Shown here: positions 1 through 11,884 of the stretch, piece by piece
Layout of the letters: each line of letters begins with the position of its first letter
Numbering within the stretch: the stretch's first letter is position 1
Source of the DNA: Pagrus major
Lineage: Eukaryota > Chordata > Actinopteri > Spariformes > Sparidae
NCBI RefSeq assembly: GCF_040436345.1
Contig: NC_133238.1
Coordinates: 3,323,267-3,387,266, forward strand
Length of the DNA stretch: 64,000 nucleotides
Reading direction: 5' to 3'
The notes under the pieces: model-generated
The model's input: only the letters and a program-made list of their open reading frames with translations
Databases searched by the model: none
Told to the model about the DNA's origin: nothing
Translations under genes and position numbers: made by a program

Positions 1-288
1 GGCCCTGGTTGCCTTGGTTGAAAACTTAGATACACCAGGAGCTGGATGTCTGAAAACCGTCGCAGACATGTACAAAGAAGTTGAATAGACTACGAATGAA
101 CCAACCAGGAATGTGTGCCTGCATGTATTGTCAACGCAGCGCCTTACTGGATGACCCTGCGATACCGTAAAAGTTGAGCATTGATATGTGACAGCACAGT
201 CGCTATAATGTGTCACATGATGGCAGATGTAATGTACCGTCTGCCCGTACACTTTGGAATTTCCCCTGAAAGACAAAAGCCTTTTAAG

Positions 289-371
289 GTCAGGATGGCC
301 GAGCGGTCTAAGGCGCTGCGTTCAGGTCGCAGTCTCCCCTGGAGGCGTGGGTTCGAATCCCACTTCTGACA
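289..371 (+). tRNA. tRNA-Leu-CAG: tRNA-Leu (CAG), copy 1
   Basis: An 83-nt type II tRNA that would decode CUG. The acceptor strands GTCAGGA and TTCTGAC pair fully with one G-U, followed by discriminator A. The anticodon stem CTGCG/CGCAG encloses the loop TTCAGGT, giving anticodon CAG. The long variable arm typical of Leu is present, and the T arm is GTGGG/CCCAC around TTCGAAT. Internal promoter boxes are intact: A box TGGCCGAGCGG and B box GGTTCGAATCC. A T5 terminator lies 8 nt after the gene. There is no intron, and CCA is not encoded, as in eukaryotes. This copy heads a short unit. Confidence 0.98.
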
Positions 372-378
372 TGCCGTG

Positions 379-383
379 TTTTT
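379..383 (+). terminator. Pol III terminator of tRNA-Leu copy 1
   Basis: A run of five T starts 8 nt past the tRNA-Leu 3' end, the simple signal RNA polymerase III uses. The same run is at the same offset in the other Leu copies except copy 5. Confidence 0.85.
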
Positions 384-946
384 CACTGGAACTGTTTCTT
401 CTAACGTGATATCTGGAAAGAAAAGTCGGCAATATATGCGTGTTGGCAGTTCTGACATAACCCCTGTACAAGGCGCAACGTTATTCATTTCTGTTTGCGC
501 ACTTTGTTCCCTGAGCAAAGAATAGTCTCGTTTGTCTTTCTCAACTTGCCTTTTTATTGGAGCTTTGGTCCCGCCGCAATTAATAGCAGTCAATCACGGT
601 CCCGACTTTTGAGTTTGTATGCGAAAGGCCAGTGGGTCAACAATCTCGAGCTGTGAGGTGTAAACTTGCCAGTTTGTTGTTGTCTCCAGTAGCCCTATTT
701 GGTGCTGGATTAATTGTTTGTGGGATTTCCTTGAGAACAATGTCTAAAGTTGGCATTTCCCACAGCTGCTGTCGACTGTGACCAGTCAGCTAACTAATTC
801 AAGTAAGTTGGCGCGTAAAGTTAGCATTTTTAACGTGTTATCTTCTGTGTCACTGGTATTGATGCATGCCTTCTTTGTAGTACATGAGAAAGACGCAATA
901 ACACGTTCCAAAAGCGTTCTACAGCGATCAGGGGGAGCTCTTCTGA

Positions 947-1018
947 GGTTCCATGGTGTAATGGTTAGCACTCTGGACTCTGAATCCAGCGATCCGAGTT
1001 CAAATCTCGGTGGGACCT
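947..1018 (+). tRNA. tRNA-Gln-CTG: tRNA-Gln (CTG), copy 1
   Basis: A 72-nt tRNA that would decode CAG. The acceptor strands GGTTCCA/TGGGACC pair with one T-G wobble. The anticodon stem CTGGA/TCCAG encloses CTCTGAA, giving anticodon CTG. The T arm is CCGAG/CTCGG around TTCAAAT. The A box (TGGTGTAATGG) and B box (AGTTCAAATCT) match the usual vertebrate tRNA-Gln. A T4 terminator follows 2 nt after the discriminator base. No intron. Confidence 0.98.
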
Positions 1019-1020
1019 GG

Positions 1021-1024
1021 TTTT
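1021..1024 (+). terminator. Pol III terminator of tRNA-Gln copy 1
   Basis: A TTTT run immediately downstream of the tRNA-Gln 3' end, conserved in the array copies. Confidence 0.8.
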
Positions 1025-1833
1025 AAATGTTACAGGGCCTCGTGGGCGTTCCCACTGTAAACCATAAGGTGGCAACACAGTTGTTCCAGGTACCCCTAAG
1101 TCCCGATACGAGCAGGTGTTCACTGTCGTCCAATCAACCCTAGAGACTTGGGATTCCAAATGTGATAGAAGAGGAAGGAGTGAAATGGATTCCAGTTACA
1201 TTATTTGTGCACACTTTGGATTCTGTCTCATTCTCACCGCAAAAGTGAGGCTTCACCGAACTTGCTGCGTCTGGGTGTCTGTGCTCATCGTTGAAAGGCC
1301 AGCATACTGCGAGCGGTGGGGCGGTTGAACAGCCATGAAACACCGTCCGGCCAGCTTTGCTGTGTCCGAGCGTTTCTGTGACTTTCTATTGCCTGAAATG
1401 CCGTTGGGACGGTTCACTTGGCTAACGTTGGCTGAAAAGCTGATCTTCAAGTGGGAGATGCGCCAACGGTCGGGTTAACGAGGGTGTTGAAGACGTTTCA
1501 CGTCTCATCTGAAAGGACTTTTCAGTTTTTACGGCCTGGTGGGGAGGCCCTGGTTGCCTTGGTTGAAAACTTAGATACACCAGGAGCTGGATGTCTGAAA
1601 ACCGTCGCAGACATGTACAAAGAAGTTGAATAGACTACGAATGAACCAACCAGGAATGTGTGCCTGCATGTATTGTCAACGCAGCGCCTTACTGGATGAC
1701 CCTGCGATACCGTAAAAGTTGAGCATTGATATGTGACAGCACAGTCGCTATAATGTGTCACATGATGGCAGATGTAATGTACCGTCTGCCCGTACACTTT
1801 GGAATTTCCCCTGAAAGACAAAAGCCTTTTAAG

Positions 1834-1916
1834 GTCAGGATGGCCGAGCGGTCTAAGGCGCTGCGTTCAGGTCGCAGTCTCCCCTGGAGGCGTGGGTTCG
1901 AATCCCACTTCTGACA
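1834..1916 (+). tRNA. tRNA-Leu-CAG: tRNA-Leu (CAG), copy 2
   Basis: No difference from copy 1 seen. It heads a long (1,562 bp) unit whose 17-bp extra segment lies at 2,906-2,922. Confidence 0.97.
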
Positions 1917-2491
1917 TGCCGTGTTTTTCACTGGAACTGTTTCTTCTAACGTGATATCTGGAAAGAAAAGTCGGCAATATATGCGTGTTGGCAGTTCTGA
2001 CATAACCCCTGTACAAGGCGCAACGTTATTCATTTCTGTTTGCGCACTTTGTTCCCTGAGCAAAGAATAGTCTCGTTTGTCTTTCTCAACTTGCCTTTTT
2101 ATTGGAGCTTTGGTCCCGCCGCAATTAATAGCAGTCAATCACGGTCCCGACTTTTGAGTTTGTATGCGAAAGGCCAGTGGGTCAACAATCTCGAGCTGTG
2201 AGGTGTAAACTTGCCAGTTTGTTGTTGTCTCCAGTAGCCCTATTTGGTGCTGGATTAATTGTTTGTGGGATTTCCTTGAGAACAATGTCTAAAGTTGGCA
2301 TTTCCCACAGCTGCTGTCGACTGTGACCAGTCAGCTAACTAATTCAAGTAAGTTGGCGCGTAAAGTTAGCATTTTTAACGTGTTATCTTCTGTGTCACTG
2401 GTATTGATGCATGCCTTCTTTGTAGTACATGAGAAAGACGCAATAACACGTTCCAAAAGCGTTCTACAGCGATCAGGGGGAGCTCTTCTGA

Positions 2492-2563
2492 GGTTCCATG
2501 GTGTAATGGTTAGCACTCTGGACTCTGAATCCAGCGATCCGAGTTCAAATCTCGGTGGGACCT
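2492..2563 (+). tRNA. tRNA-Gln-CTG: tRNA-Gln (CTG), copy 2
   Basis: No difference from Gln copy 1 seen; T4 terminator kept. Lies in a long unit. Confidence 0.97.
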
Positions 2564-3395
2564 GGTTTTAAATGTTACAGGGCCTCGTGGGCGTTCCCAC
2601 TGTAAACCATAAGGTGGCAACACAGTTGTTCCAGGTACCCCTAAGTCCCGATACGAGCAGGTGTTCACTGTCGTCCAATCAACCCTAGAGACTTGGGATT
2701 CCAAATGTGATAGAAGAGGAAGGAGTGAAATGGATTCCAGTTACATTATTTGTGCACACTTTGGATTCTGTCTCATTCTCACCACAAAAGTGAGGCTTCA
2801 CCGAACTTGCTGCGTCTGGGTGTCTGTGCTCATCGTTGAAAGGCCAGCATACTGCGAGCGGTGGGGCGGTTGAACAGCCATGAAACACCGTCCGGCCAGC
2901 TTTGCAACGTCGGATGATGGGCTGTGTCCGAGCGTTTCTGTGACTTTCTATTGCCTGAAATGCCGTTGGGGCGGTTCACTTGGCTAACGTTGGCTGAAAA
3001 GCTGATCTTCAAGTGGGAGATGCGCCAACGGTCGGGTTAACGAGGGTGTTGAAGACGTTTCACGTCTCATCTGAAAGGACTTTTCAGTTTTTACGGCCTG
3101 GTGGGGAGGCCCTGGTTGCCTTGGTTGAAAACTTAGATACACCAGGAGCTGGATGTCTGAAAACCGTCGCAGACATGTACAAAGAAGTTGAATAGACTAC
3201 GAATGAACCAACCAGGAATGTGTGCCTGCATGTATTGTCAACGCAGCGCCTTACTGGATGACCCTGCGATACCGTAAAAGTTGAGCATTGATATGTGACA
3301 GCACAGTCGCTATAATGTGTCACATGATGGCAGATGTAATGTACCGTCTGCCCGTACACTTTGGAATTTCCCCTGAAAGACAAAAGCCTTTTAAG

Positions 3396-3478
3396 GTCAG
3401 GATGGCCGAGCGGTCTAAGGCGCTGCGTTCAGGTCGCAGTCTCCCCTGGAGGCGTGGGTTCGAATCCCACTTCTGACA
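3396..3478 (+). tRNA. tRNA-Leu-CAG: tRNA-Leu (CAG), copy 3
   Basis: No difference from copy 1 seen. Heads a short unit. Confidence 0.97.
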
Positions 3479-4053
3479 TGCCGTGTTTTTCACTGGAACT
3501 GTTTCTTCTAACGTGATATCTGGAAAGAAAAGTCGGCAATATATGCGTGTTGGCAGTTCTGACATAACCCCTGTACAAGGCGCAACGTTATTCATTTCTG
3601 TTTGCGCACTTTGTTCCCTGAGCAAAGAATAGTCTCGTTTGTCTTTCTCAACTTGCCTTTTTATTGGAGCTTTGGTCCCGCCGCAATTAATAGCAGTCAA
3701 TCACGGTCCCGACTTTTGAGTTTGTATGCGAAAGGCCAGTGGGTCAACAATCTCGAGCTGTGAGGTGTAAACTTGCCAGTTTGTTGTTGTCTCCAGTAGC
3801 CCTATTTGGTGCTGGATTAATTGTTTGTGGGATTTCCTTGAGAACAATGTCTAAAGTTGGCATTTCCCACAGCTGCTGTCGACTGTGACCAGTCAGCTAA
3901 CTAATTCAAGTAAGTTGGCGCGTAAAGTTAGCATTTTTAACGTGTTATCTTCTGTGTCACTGGTATTGATGCATGCCTTCTTTGTAGTACATGAGAAAGA
4001 CGCAATAACACGTTCCAAAAGCGTTCTACAGCGATCAGGGGGAGCTCTTCTGA

Positions 4054-4125
4054 GGTTCCATGGTGTAATGGTTAGCACTCTGGACTCTGAATCCAGCGAT
4101 CCGAGTTCAAATCTCGGTGGGACCT
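4054..4125 (+). tRNA. tRNA-Gln-CTG: tRNA-Gln (CTG), copy 3
   Basis: No difference from Gln copy 1 seen. Short unit. Confidence 0.97.
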
Positions 4126-4940
4126 GGTTTTAAATGTTACAGGGCCTCGTGGGCGTTCCCACTGTAAACCATAAGGTGGCAACACAGTTGTTCCAGGTAC
4201 CCCTAAGTCCCGATACGAGCAGGTGTTCACTGTCGTCCAATCAACCCTAGAGACTTGGGATTCCAAATGTGATAGAAGAGGAAGGAGTGAAATGGATTCC
4301 AGTTACATTATTTGTGCACACTTTGGATTCTGTCTCATTCTCACCGCAAAAGTGAGGCTTCACCGAACTTGCTGCGTCTGGGTGTCTGTGCTCATCGTTG
4401 AAAGGCCAGCATACTGCGAGCGGTGGGGCGGTTGAACAGCCATGAAACACCGTCCGGCCAGCTTTGCTGTGTCCGAGCGTTTCTGTGACTTTCTATTGCC
4501 TGAAATGCCGTTGGGACGGTTCACTTGGCTAACGTTGGCTGAAAAGCTGATCTTCAAGTGGGAGATGCGCCAACGGTCGGGTTAACGAGGGTGTTGAAGA
4601 CGTTTCACGTCTCATCTGAAAGGACTTTTCAGTTTTTACGGCCTGGTGGGGAGGCCCTGGTTGCCTTGGTTGAAAACTTAGATACACCAGGAGCTGGATG
4701 TCTGAAAACCGTCGCAGACATGTACAAAGAAGTTGAATAGACTACGAATGAACCAACCAGGAATGTGTGCCTGCATGTATTGTCAACGCAGCGCCTTACT
4801 GGATGACCCTGCGATACCGTAAAAGTTGAGCATTGATATGTGACAGCACAGTCGCTATAATGTGTCACATGATGGCAGATGTAATGTACCGTCTGCCCGT
4901 ACACTTTGGAATTTCCCCTGAAAGACAAAAGCCTTTTAAG

Positions 4941-5023
4941 GTCAGGATGGCCGAGCGGTCTAAGGCGCTGCGTTCAGGTCGCAGTCTCCCCTGGAGGCGT
5001 GGGTTCGAATCCCACTTCTGACA
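4941..5023 (+). tRNA. tRNA-Leu-CAG: tRNA-Leu (CAG), copy 4
   Basis: No difference from copy 1 seen. Heads a short unit that directly follows another short unit, breaking the alternation. Confidence 0.97.
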
Positions 5024-5598
5024 TGCCGTGTTTTTCACTGGAACTGTTTCTTCTAACGTGATATCTGGAAAGAAAAGTCGGCAATATATGCGTGTTGGCA
5101 GTTCTGACATAACCCCTGTACAAGGCGCAACGTTATTCATTTCTGTTTGCGCACTTTGTTCCCTGAGCAAAGAATAGTCTCGTTTGTCTTTCTCAACTTG
5201 CCTTTTTATTGGAGCTTTGGTCCCGCCGCAATTAATAGCAGTCAATCACGGTCCCGACTTTTGAGTTTGTATGCGAAAGGCCAGTGGGTCAACAATCTCG
5301 AGCTGTGAGGTGTAAACTTGCCAGTTTGTTGTTGTCTCCAGTAGCCCTATTTGGTGCTGGATTAATTGTTTGTGGGATTTCCTTGAGAACAATGTCTAAA
5401 GTTGGCATTTCCCACAGCTGCTGTCGACTGTGACCAGTCAGCTAACTAATTCAAGTAAGTTGGCGCGTAAAGTTAGCATTTTTAACGTGTTATCTTCTGT
5501 GTCACTGGTATTGATGCATGCCTTCTTTGTAGTACATGAGAAAGACGCAATAACACGTTCCAAAAGCGTTCTACAGCGATCAGGGGGAGCTCTTCTGA

Positions 5599-5670
5599 GG
5601 TTCCATGGTGTAATGGTTAGCACTCTGGACTCTGAATCCAGCGATCCGAGTTCAAATCTCGGTGGGACCT
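5599..5670 (+). tRNA. tRNA-Gln-CTG: tRNA-Gln (CTG), copy 4
   Basis: No difference from Gln copy 1 seen. Short unit. Confidence 0.97.
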
Positions 5671-6485
5671 GGTTTTAAATGTTACAGGGCCTCGTGGGCG
5701 TTCCCACTGTAAACCATAAGGTGGCAACACAGTTGTTCCAGGTACCCCTAAGTCCCGATACGAGCAGGTGTTCACTGTCGTCCAATCAACCCTAGAGACT
5801 TGGGATTCCAAATGTGATAGAAGAGGAAGGAGTGAAATGGATTCCAGTTACATTATTTGTGCACACTTTGGATTCTGTCTCATTCTCACCGCAAAAGTGA
5901 GGCTTCACCGAACTTGCTGCGTCTGGGTGTCTGTGCTCATCGTTGAAAGGCCAGCATACTGCGAGCGGTGGGGCGGTTGAACAGCCATGAAACACCGTCC
6001 GGCCAGCTTTGCTGTGTCCGAGCGTTTCTGTGACTTTCTATTGCCTGAAATGCCGTTGGGACGGTTCACTTGGCTAACGTTGGCTGAAAAGCTGATCTTC
6101 AAGTGGGAGATGCGCCAACGGTCGGGTTAACGAGGGTGTTGAAGACGTTTCACGTCTCATCTGAAAGGACTTTTCAGTTTTTACGGCCTGGTGGGGAGGC
6201 CCTGGTTGCCTTGGTTGAAAACTTAGATACACCAGGAGCTGGATGTCTGAAAACCGTCGCAGACATGTACAAAGAAGTTGAATAGACTACGAATGAACCA
6301 ACCAGGAATGTGTGCCTGCATGTATTGTCAACGCAGCGCCTTACTGGATGACCCTGCGATACCGTAAAAGTTGAGCATTGATATGTGACAGCACAGTCGC
6401 TATAATGTGTCACATGATGGCAGATGTAATGTACCGTCTGCCCGTACACTTTGGAATTTCCCCTGAAAGACAAAAGCCTTTTAAG

Positions 6486-6568
6486 GTCAGGATGGCCGAG
6501 CGGTCTAAGGCGCTGCGTTCAGGTCGCAGTCTCCCCTGGAGGCGTGGGTTCGAATCCCACTTCTGACA
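6486..6568 (+). tRNA. tRNA-Leu-CAG: tRNA-Leu (CAG), copy 5, terminator altered
   Basis: The tRNA body is the same as copy 1. The downstream T5 run reads TCTTT at 6,576-6,580, so the nearest Pol III stop is weakened or lost. Heads a long unit. Confidence 0.96.
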
Positions 6569-7143
6569 TGCCGTGTCTTTCACTGGAACTGTTTCTTCTA
6601 ACGTGATATCTGGAAAGAAAAGTCGGCAATATATGCGTGTTGGCAGTTCTGACATAACCCCTGTACAAGGCGCAACGTTATTCATTTCTGTTTGCGCACT
6701 TTGTTCCCTGAGCAAAGAATAGTCTCGTTTGTCTTTCTCAACTTGCCTTTTTATTGGAGCTTTGGTCCCGCCGCAATTAATAGCAGTCAATCACGGTCCC
6801 GACTTTTGAGTTTGTATGCGAAAGGCCAGTGGGTCAACAATCTCAAGCTGTGAGGTGTAAACTTGCCAGTTTGTTGTTGTCTCCAGTAGCCCTATTTGGT
6901 GCTGGATTAATTGTTTGTGGGATTTCCTTGAGAACAATGTCTAAAGTTGGCATTTCCCACAGCTGCTGTCGACTGTGACCAGTCAGCTAACTAATTCAAG
7001 TAAGTTGGCGCGTAAAGTTAGCATTTTTAACGTGTTATCTTCTGTGTCACTGGTATTGATGCATGCCTTCTTTGTAGTACATGAGAAAGACGCAATAACA
7101 CGTTCCAAAAGCGTTCTACAGCGATCAGGGGGAGCTCTTCTGA

Positions 7144-7215
7144 GGTTCCATGGTGTAATGGTTAGCACTCTGGACTCTGAATCCAGCGATCCGAGTTCAA
7201 ATCTCGGTGGGACCT
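7144..7215 (+). tRNA. tRNA-Gln-CTG: tRNA-Gln (CTG), copy 5
   Basis: No difference from Gln copy 1 seen. The spacer before it carries the CTCAAG variant (about 6,842) found elsewhere only in units 6 and 15. Confidence 0.97.
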
Positions 7216-8047
7216 GGTTTTAAATGTTACAGGGCCTCGTGGGCGTTCCCACTGTAAACCATAAGGTGGCAACACAGTTGTTCCAGGTACCCCTAAGTCC
7301 CGATACGAGCAGGTGTTCACTGTCGTCCAATCAACCCTAGAGACTTGGGATTCCAAATGTGATAGAAGAGGAAGGAGTGAAATGGATTCCAGTTACATTA
7401 TTTGTGCACACTTTGGATTCTGTCTCATTCTCACCACAAAAGTGAGGCTTCACCGAACTTGCTGCGTCTGGGTGTCTGTGCTCATCGTTGAAAGGCCAGC
7501 ATACTGCGAGCGGTGGGGCGGTTGAACAGCCATGAAACACCGTCCGGCCAGCTTTGCAACGTCGGATGATGGGCTGTGTCCGAGCGTTTCTGTGACTTTC
7601 TATTGCCTGAAATGCCGTTGGGGCGGTTCACTTGGCTAACGTTGGCTGAAAAGCTGATCTTCAAGTGGGAGATGCGCCAACGGTCGGGTTAACGAGGGTG
7701 TTGAAGACGTTTCACGTCTCATCTGAAAGGACTTTTCAGTTTTTACGGCCTGGTGGGGAGGCCCTGGTTGCCTTGGTTGAAAACTTAGATACACCAGGAG
7801 CTGGATGTCTGAAAACCGTCGCAGACATGTACAAAGAAGTTGAATAGACTACGAATGAACCAACCAGGAATGTGTGCCTGCATGTATTGTCAACGCAGCG
7901 CCTTACTGGATGACCCTGCGATACCGTAAAAGTTGAGCATTGATATGTGACAGCACAGTCGCTATAATGTGTCACATGATGGCAGATGTAATGTACCGTC
8001 TGCCCGTACACTTTGGAATTTCCCCTGAAAGACAAAAGCCTTTTAAG

Positions 8048-8130
8048 GTCAGGATGGCCGAGCGGTCTAAGGCGCTGCGTTCAGGTCGCAGTCTCCCCTG
8101 GAGGCGTGGGTTCGAATCCCACTTCTGACA
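8048..8130 (+). tRNA. tRNA-Leu-CAG: tRNA-Leu (CAG), copy 6
   Basis: No difference from copy 1 seen; the T5 terminator is present again. Heads a long unit. Confidence 0.97.
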
Positions 8131-8705
8131 TGCCGTGTTTTTCACTGGAACTGTTTCTTCTAACGTGATATCTGGAAAGAAAAGTCGGCAATATATGCGT
8201 GTTGGCAGTTCTGACATAACCCCTGTACAAGGCGCAACGTTATTCATTTCTGTTTGCGCACTTTGTTCCCTGAGCAAAGAATAGTCTCGTTTGTCTTTCT
8301 CAACTTGCCTTTTTATTGGAGCTTTGGTCCCGCCGCAATTAATAGCAGTCAATCACGGTCCCGACTTTTGAGTTTGTATGCGAAAGGCCAGTGGGTCAAC
8401 AATCTCAAGCTGTGAGGTGTAAACTTGCCAGTTTGTTGTTGTCTCCAGTAGCCCTATTTGGTGCTGGATTAATTGTTTGTGGGATTTCCTTGAGAACAAT
8501 GTCTAAAGTTGGCATTTCCCACAGCTGCTGTCGACTGTGACCAGTCAGCTAACTAATTCAAGTAAGTTGGCGCGTAAAGTTAGCATTTTTAACGTGTTAT
8601 CTTCTGTGTCACTGGTATTGATGCATGCCTTCTTTGTAGTACATGAGAAAGACGCAATAACACGTTCCAAAAGCGTTCTACAGCGATCAGGGGGAGCTCT
8701 TCTGA

Positions 8706-8777
8706 GGTTCCATGGTGTAATGGTTAGCACTCTGGACTCTGAATCCAGCGATCCGAGTTCAAATCTCGGTGGGACCT
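8706..8777 (+). tRNA. tRNA-Gln-CTG: tRNA-Gln (CTG), copy 6
   Basis: No difference from Gln copy 1 seen. Long unit with the CTCAAG spacer variant. Confidence 0.97.
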
Positions 8778-9609
8778 GGTTTTAAATGTTACAGGGCCTC
8801 GTGGGCGTTCCCACTGTAAACCATAAGGTGGCAACACAGTTGTTCCAGGTACCCCTAAGTCCCGATACGAGCAGGTGTTCACTGTCGTCCAATCAACCCT
8901 AGAGACTTGGGATTCCAAATGTGATAGAAGAGGAAGGAGTGAAATGGATTCCAGTTACATTATTTGTGCACACTTTGGATTCTGTCTCATTCTCACCACA
9001 AAAGTGAGGCTTCACCGAACTTGCTGCGTCTGGGTGTCTGTGCTCATCGTTGAAAGGCCAGCATACTGCGAGCGGTGGGGCGGTTGAACAGCCATGAAAC
9101 ACCGTCCGGCCAGCTTTGCAACGTCGGATGATGGGCTGTGTCCGAGCGTTTCTGTGACTTTCTATTGCCTGAAATGCCGTTGGGGCGGTTCACTTGGCTA
9201 ACGTTGGCTGAAAAGCTGATCTTCAAGTGGGAGATGCGCCAACGGTCGGGTTAACGAGGGTGTTGAAGACGTTTCACGTCTCATCTGAAAGGACTTTTCA
9301 GTTTTTACGGCCTGGTGGGGAGGCCCTGGTTGCCTTGGTTGAAAACTTAGATACACCAGGAGCTGGATGTCTGAAAACCGTCGCAGACATGTACAAAGAA
9401 GTTGAATAGACTACGAATGAACCAACCAGGAATGTGTGCCTGCATGTATTGTCAACGCAGCGCCTTACTGGATGACCCTGCGATACCGTAAAAGTTGAGC
9501 ATTGATATGTGACAGCACAGTCGCTATAATGTGTCACATGATGGCAGATGTAATGTACCGTCTGCCCGTACACTTTGGAATTTCCCCTGAAAGACAAAAG
9601 CCTTTTAAG

Positions 9610-9692
9610 GTCAGGATGGCCGAGCGGTCTAAGGCGCTGCGTTCAGGTCGCAGTCTCCCCTGGAGGCGTGGGTTCGAATCCCACTTCTGACA
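9610..9692 (+). tRNA. tRNA-Leu-CAG: tRNA-Leu (CAG), copy 7
   Basis: No difference from copy 1 seen. Heads the first of eight units (7 to 14) that alternate short and long without exception. Confidence 0.97.
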
Positions 9693-10267
9693 TGCCGTGT
9701 TTTTCACTGGAACTGTTTCTTCTAACGTGATATCTGGAAAGAAAAGTCGGCAATATATGCGTGTTGGCAGTTCTGACATAACCCCTGTACAAGGCGCAAC
9801 GTTATTCATTTCTGTTTGCGCACTTTGTTCCCTGAGCAAAGAATAGTCTCGTTTGTCTTTCTCAACTTGCCTTTTTATTGGAGCTTTGGTCCCGCCGCAA
9901 TTAATAGCAGTCAATCACGGTCCCGACTTTTGAGTTTGTATGCGAAAGGCCAGTGGATCAACAATCTCGAGCTGTGAGGTGTAAACTTGCCAGTTTGTTG
10001 TTGTCTCCAGTAGCCCTATTTGGTGCTGGATTAATTGTTTGTGGGATTTCCTTGAGAACAATGTCTAAAGTTGGCATTTCCCACAGCTGCTGTCGACTGT
10101 GACCAGTCAGCTAACTAATTCAAGTAAGTTGGCGCGTAAAGTTAGCATTTTTAACGTGTTATCTTCTGTGTCACTGGTATTGATGCATGCCTTCTTTGTA
10201 GTACATGAGAAAGACGCAATAACACGTTCCAAAAGCGTTCTACAGCGATCAGGGGGAGCTCTTCTGA

Positions 10268-10339
10268 GGTTCCATGGTGTAATGGTTAGCACTCTGGACT
10301 CTGAATCCAGCGATCCGAGTTCAAATCTCGGTGGGACCT
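10268..10339 (+). tRNA. tRNA-Gln-CTG: tRNA-Gln (CTG), copy 7
   Basis: No difference from Gln copy 1 seen. A private G-to-A change lies in the spacer before it (about 9,957). Confidence 0.97.
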
Positions 10340-11154
10340 GGTTTTAAATGTTACAGGGCCTCGTGGGCGTTCCCACTGTAAACCATAAGGTGGCAACACA
10401 GTTGTTCCAGGTACCCCTAAGTCCCGATACGAGCAGGTGTTCACTGTCGTCCAATCAACCCTAGAGACTTGGGATTCCAAATGTGATAGAAGAGGAAGGA
10501 GTGAAATGGATTCCAGTTACATTATTTGTGCACACTTTGGATTCTGTCTCATTCTCACCGCAAAAGTGAGGCTTCACCGAACTTGCTGCGTCTGGGTGTC
10601 TGTGCTCATCGTTGAAAGGCCAGCATACTGCGAGCGGTGGGGCGGTTGAACAGCCATGAAACACCGTCCGGCCAGCTTTGCTGTGTCCGAGCGTTTCTGT
10701 GACTTTCTATTGCCTGAAATGCCGTTGGGACGGTTCACTTGGCTAACGTTGGCTGAAAAGCTGATCTTCAAGTGGGAGATGCGCCAACGGTCGGGTTAAC
10801 GAGGGTGTTGAAGACGTTTCACGTCTCATCTGAAAGGACTTTTCAGTTTTTACGGCCTGGTGGGGAGGCCCTGGTTGCCTTGGTTGAAAACTTAGATACA
10901 CCAGGAGCTGGATGTCTGAAAACCGTCGCAGACATGTACAAAGAAGTTGAATAGACTACGAATGAACCAACCAGGAATGTGTGCCTGCATGTATTGTCAA
11001 CGCAGCGCCTTACTGGATGACCCTGCGATACCGTAAAAGTTGAGCATTGATATGTGACAGCACAGTCGCTATAATGTGTCACATGATGGCAGATGTAATG
11101 TACCGTCTGCCCGTACACTTTGGAATTTCCCCTGAAAGACAAAAGCCTTTTAAG

Positions 11155-11237
11155 GTCAGGATGGCCGAGCGGTCTAAGGCGCTGCGTTCAGGTCGCAGTC
11201 TCCCCTGGAGGCGTGGGTTCGAATCCCACTTCTGACA
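11155..11237 (+). tRNA. tRNA-Leu-CAG: tRNA-Leu (CAG), copy 8
   Basis: No difference from copy 1 seen. Long unit. Confidence 0.97.
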
Positions 11238-11812
11238 TGCCGTGTTTTTCACTGGAACTGTTTCTTCTAACGTGATATCTGGAAAGAAAAGTCGGCAATA
11301 TATGCGTGTTGGCAGTTCTGACATAACCCCTGTACAAGGCGCAACGTTATTCATTTCTGTTTGCGCACTTTGTTCCCTGAGCAAAGAATAGTCTCGTTTG
11401 TCTTTCTCAACTTGCCTTTTTATTGGAGCTTTGGTCCCGCCGCAATTAATAGCAGTCAATCACGGTCCCGACTTTTGAGTTTGTATGCGAAAGGCCAGTG
11501 GGTCAACAATCTCGAGCTGTGAGGTGTAAACTTGCCAGTTTGTTGTTGTCTCCAGTAGCCCTATTTGGTGCTGGATTAATTGTTTGTGGGATTTCCTTGA
11601 GAACAATGTCTAAAGTTGGCATTTCCCACAGCTGCTGTCGACTGTGACCAGTCAGCTAACTAATTCAAGTAAGTTGGCGCGTAAAGTTAGCATTTTTAAC
11701 GTGTTATCTTCTGTGTCACTGGTATTGATGCATGCCTTCTTTGTAGTACATGAGAAAGACGCAATAACACGTTCCAAAAGCGTTCTACAGCGATCAGGGG
11801 GAGCTCTTCTGA

Positions 11813-11884
11813 GGTTCCATGGTGTAATGGTTAGCACTCTGGACTCTGAATCCAGCGATCCGAGTTCAAATCTCGGTGGGACCT
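11813..11884 (+). tRNA. tRNA-Gln-CTG: tRNA-Gln (CTG), copy 8
   Basis: No difference from Gln copy 1 seen. Long unit. Confidence 0.97.
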
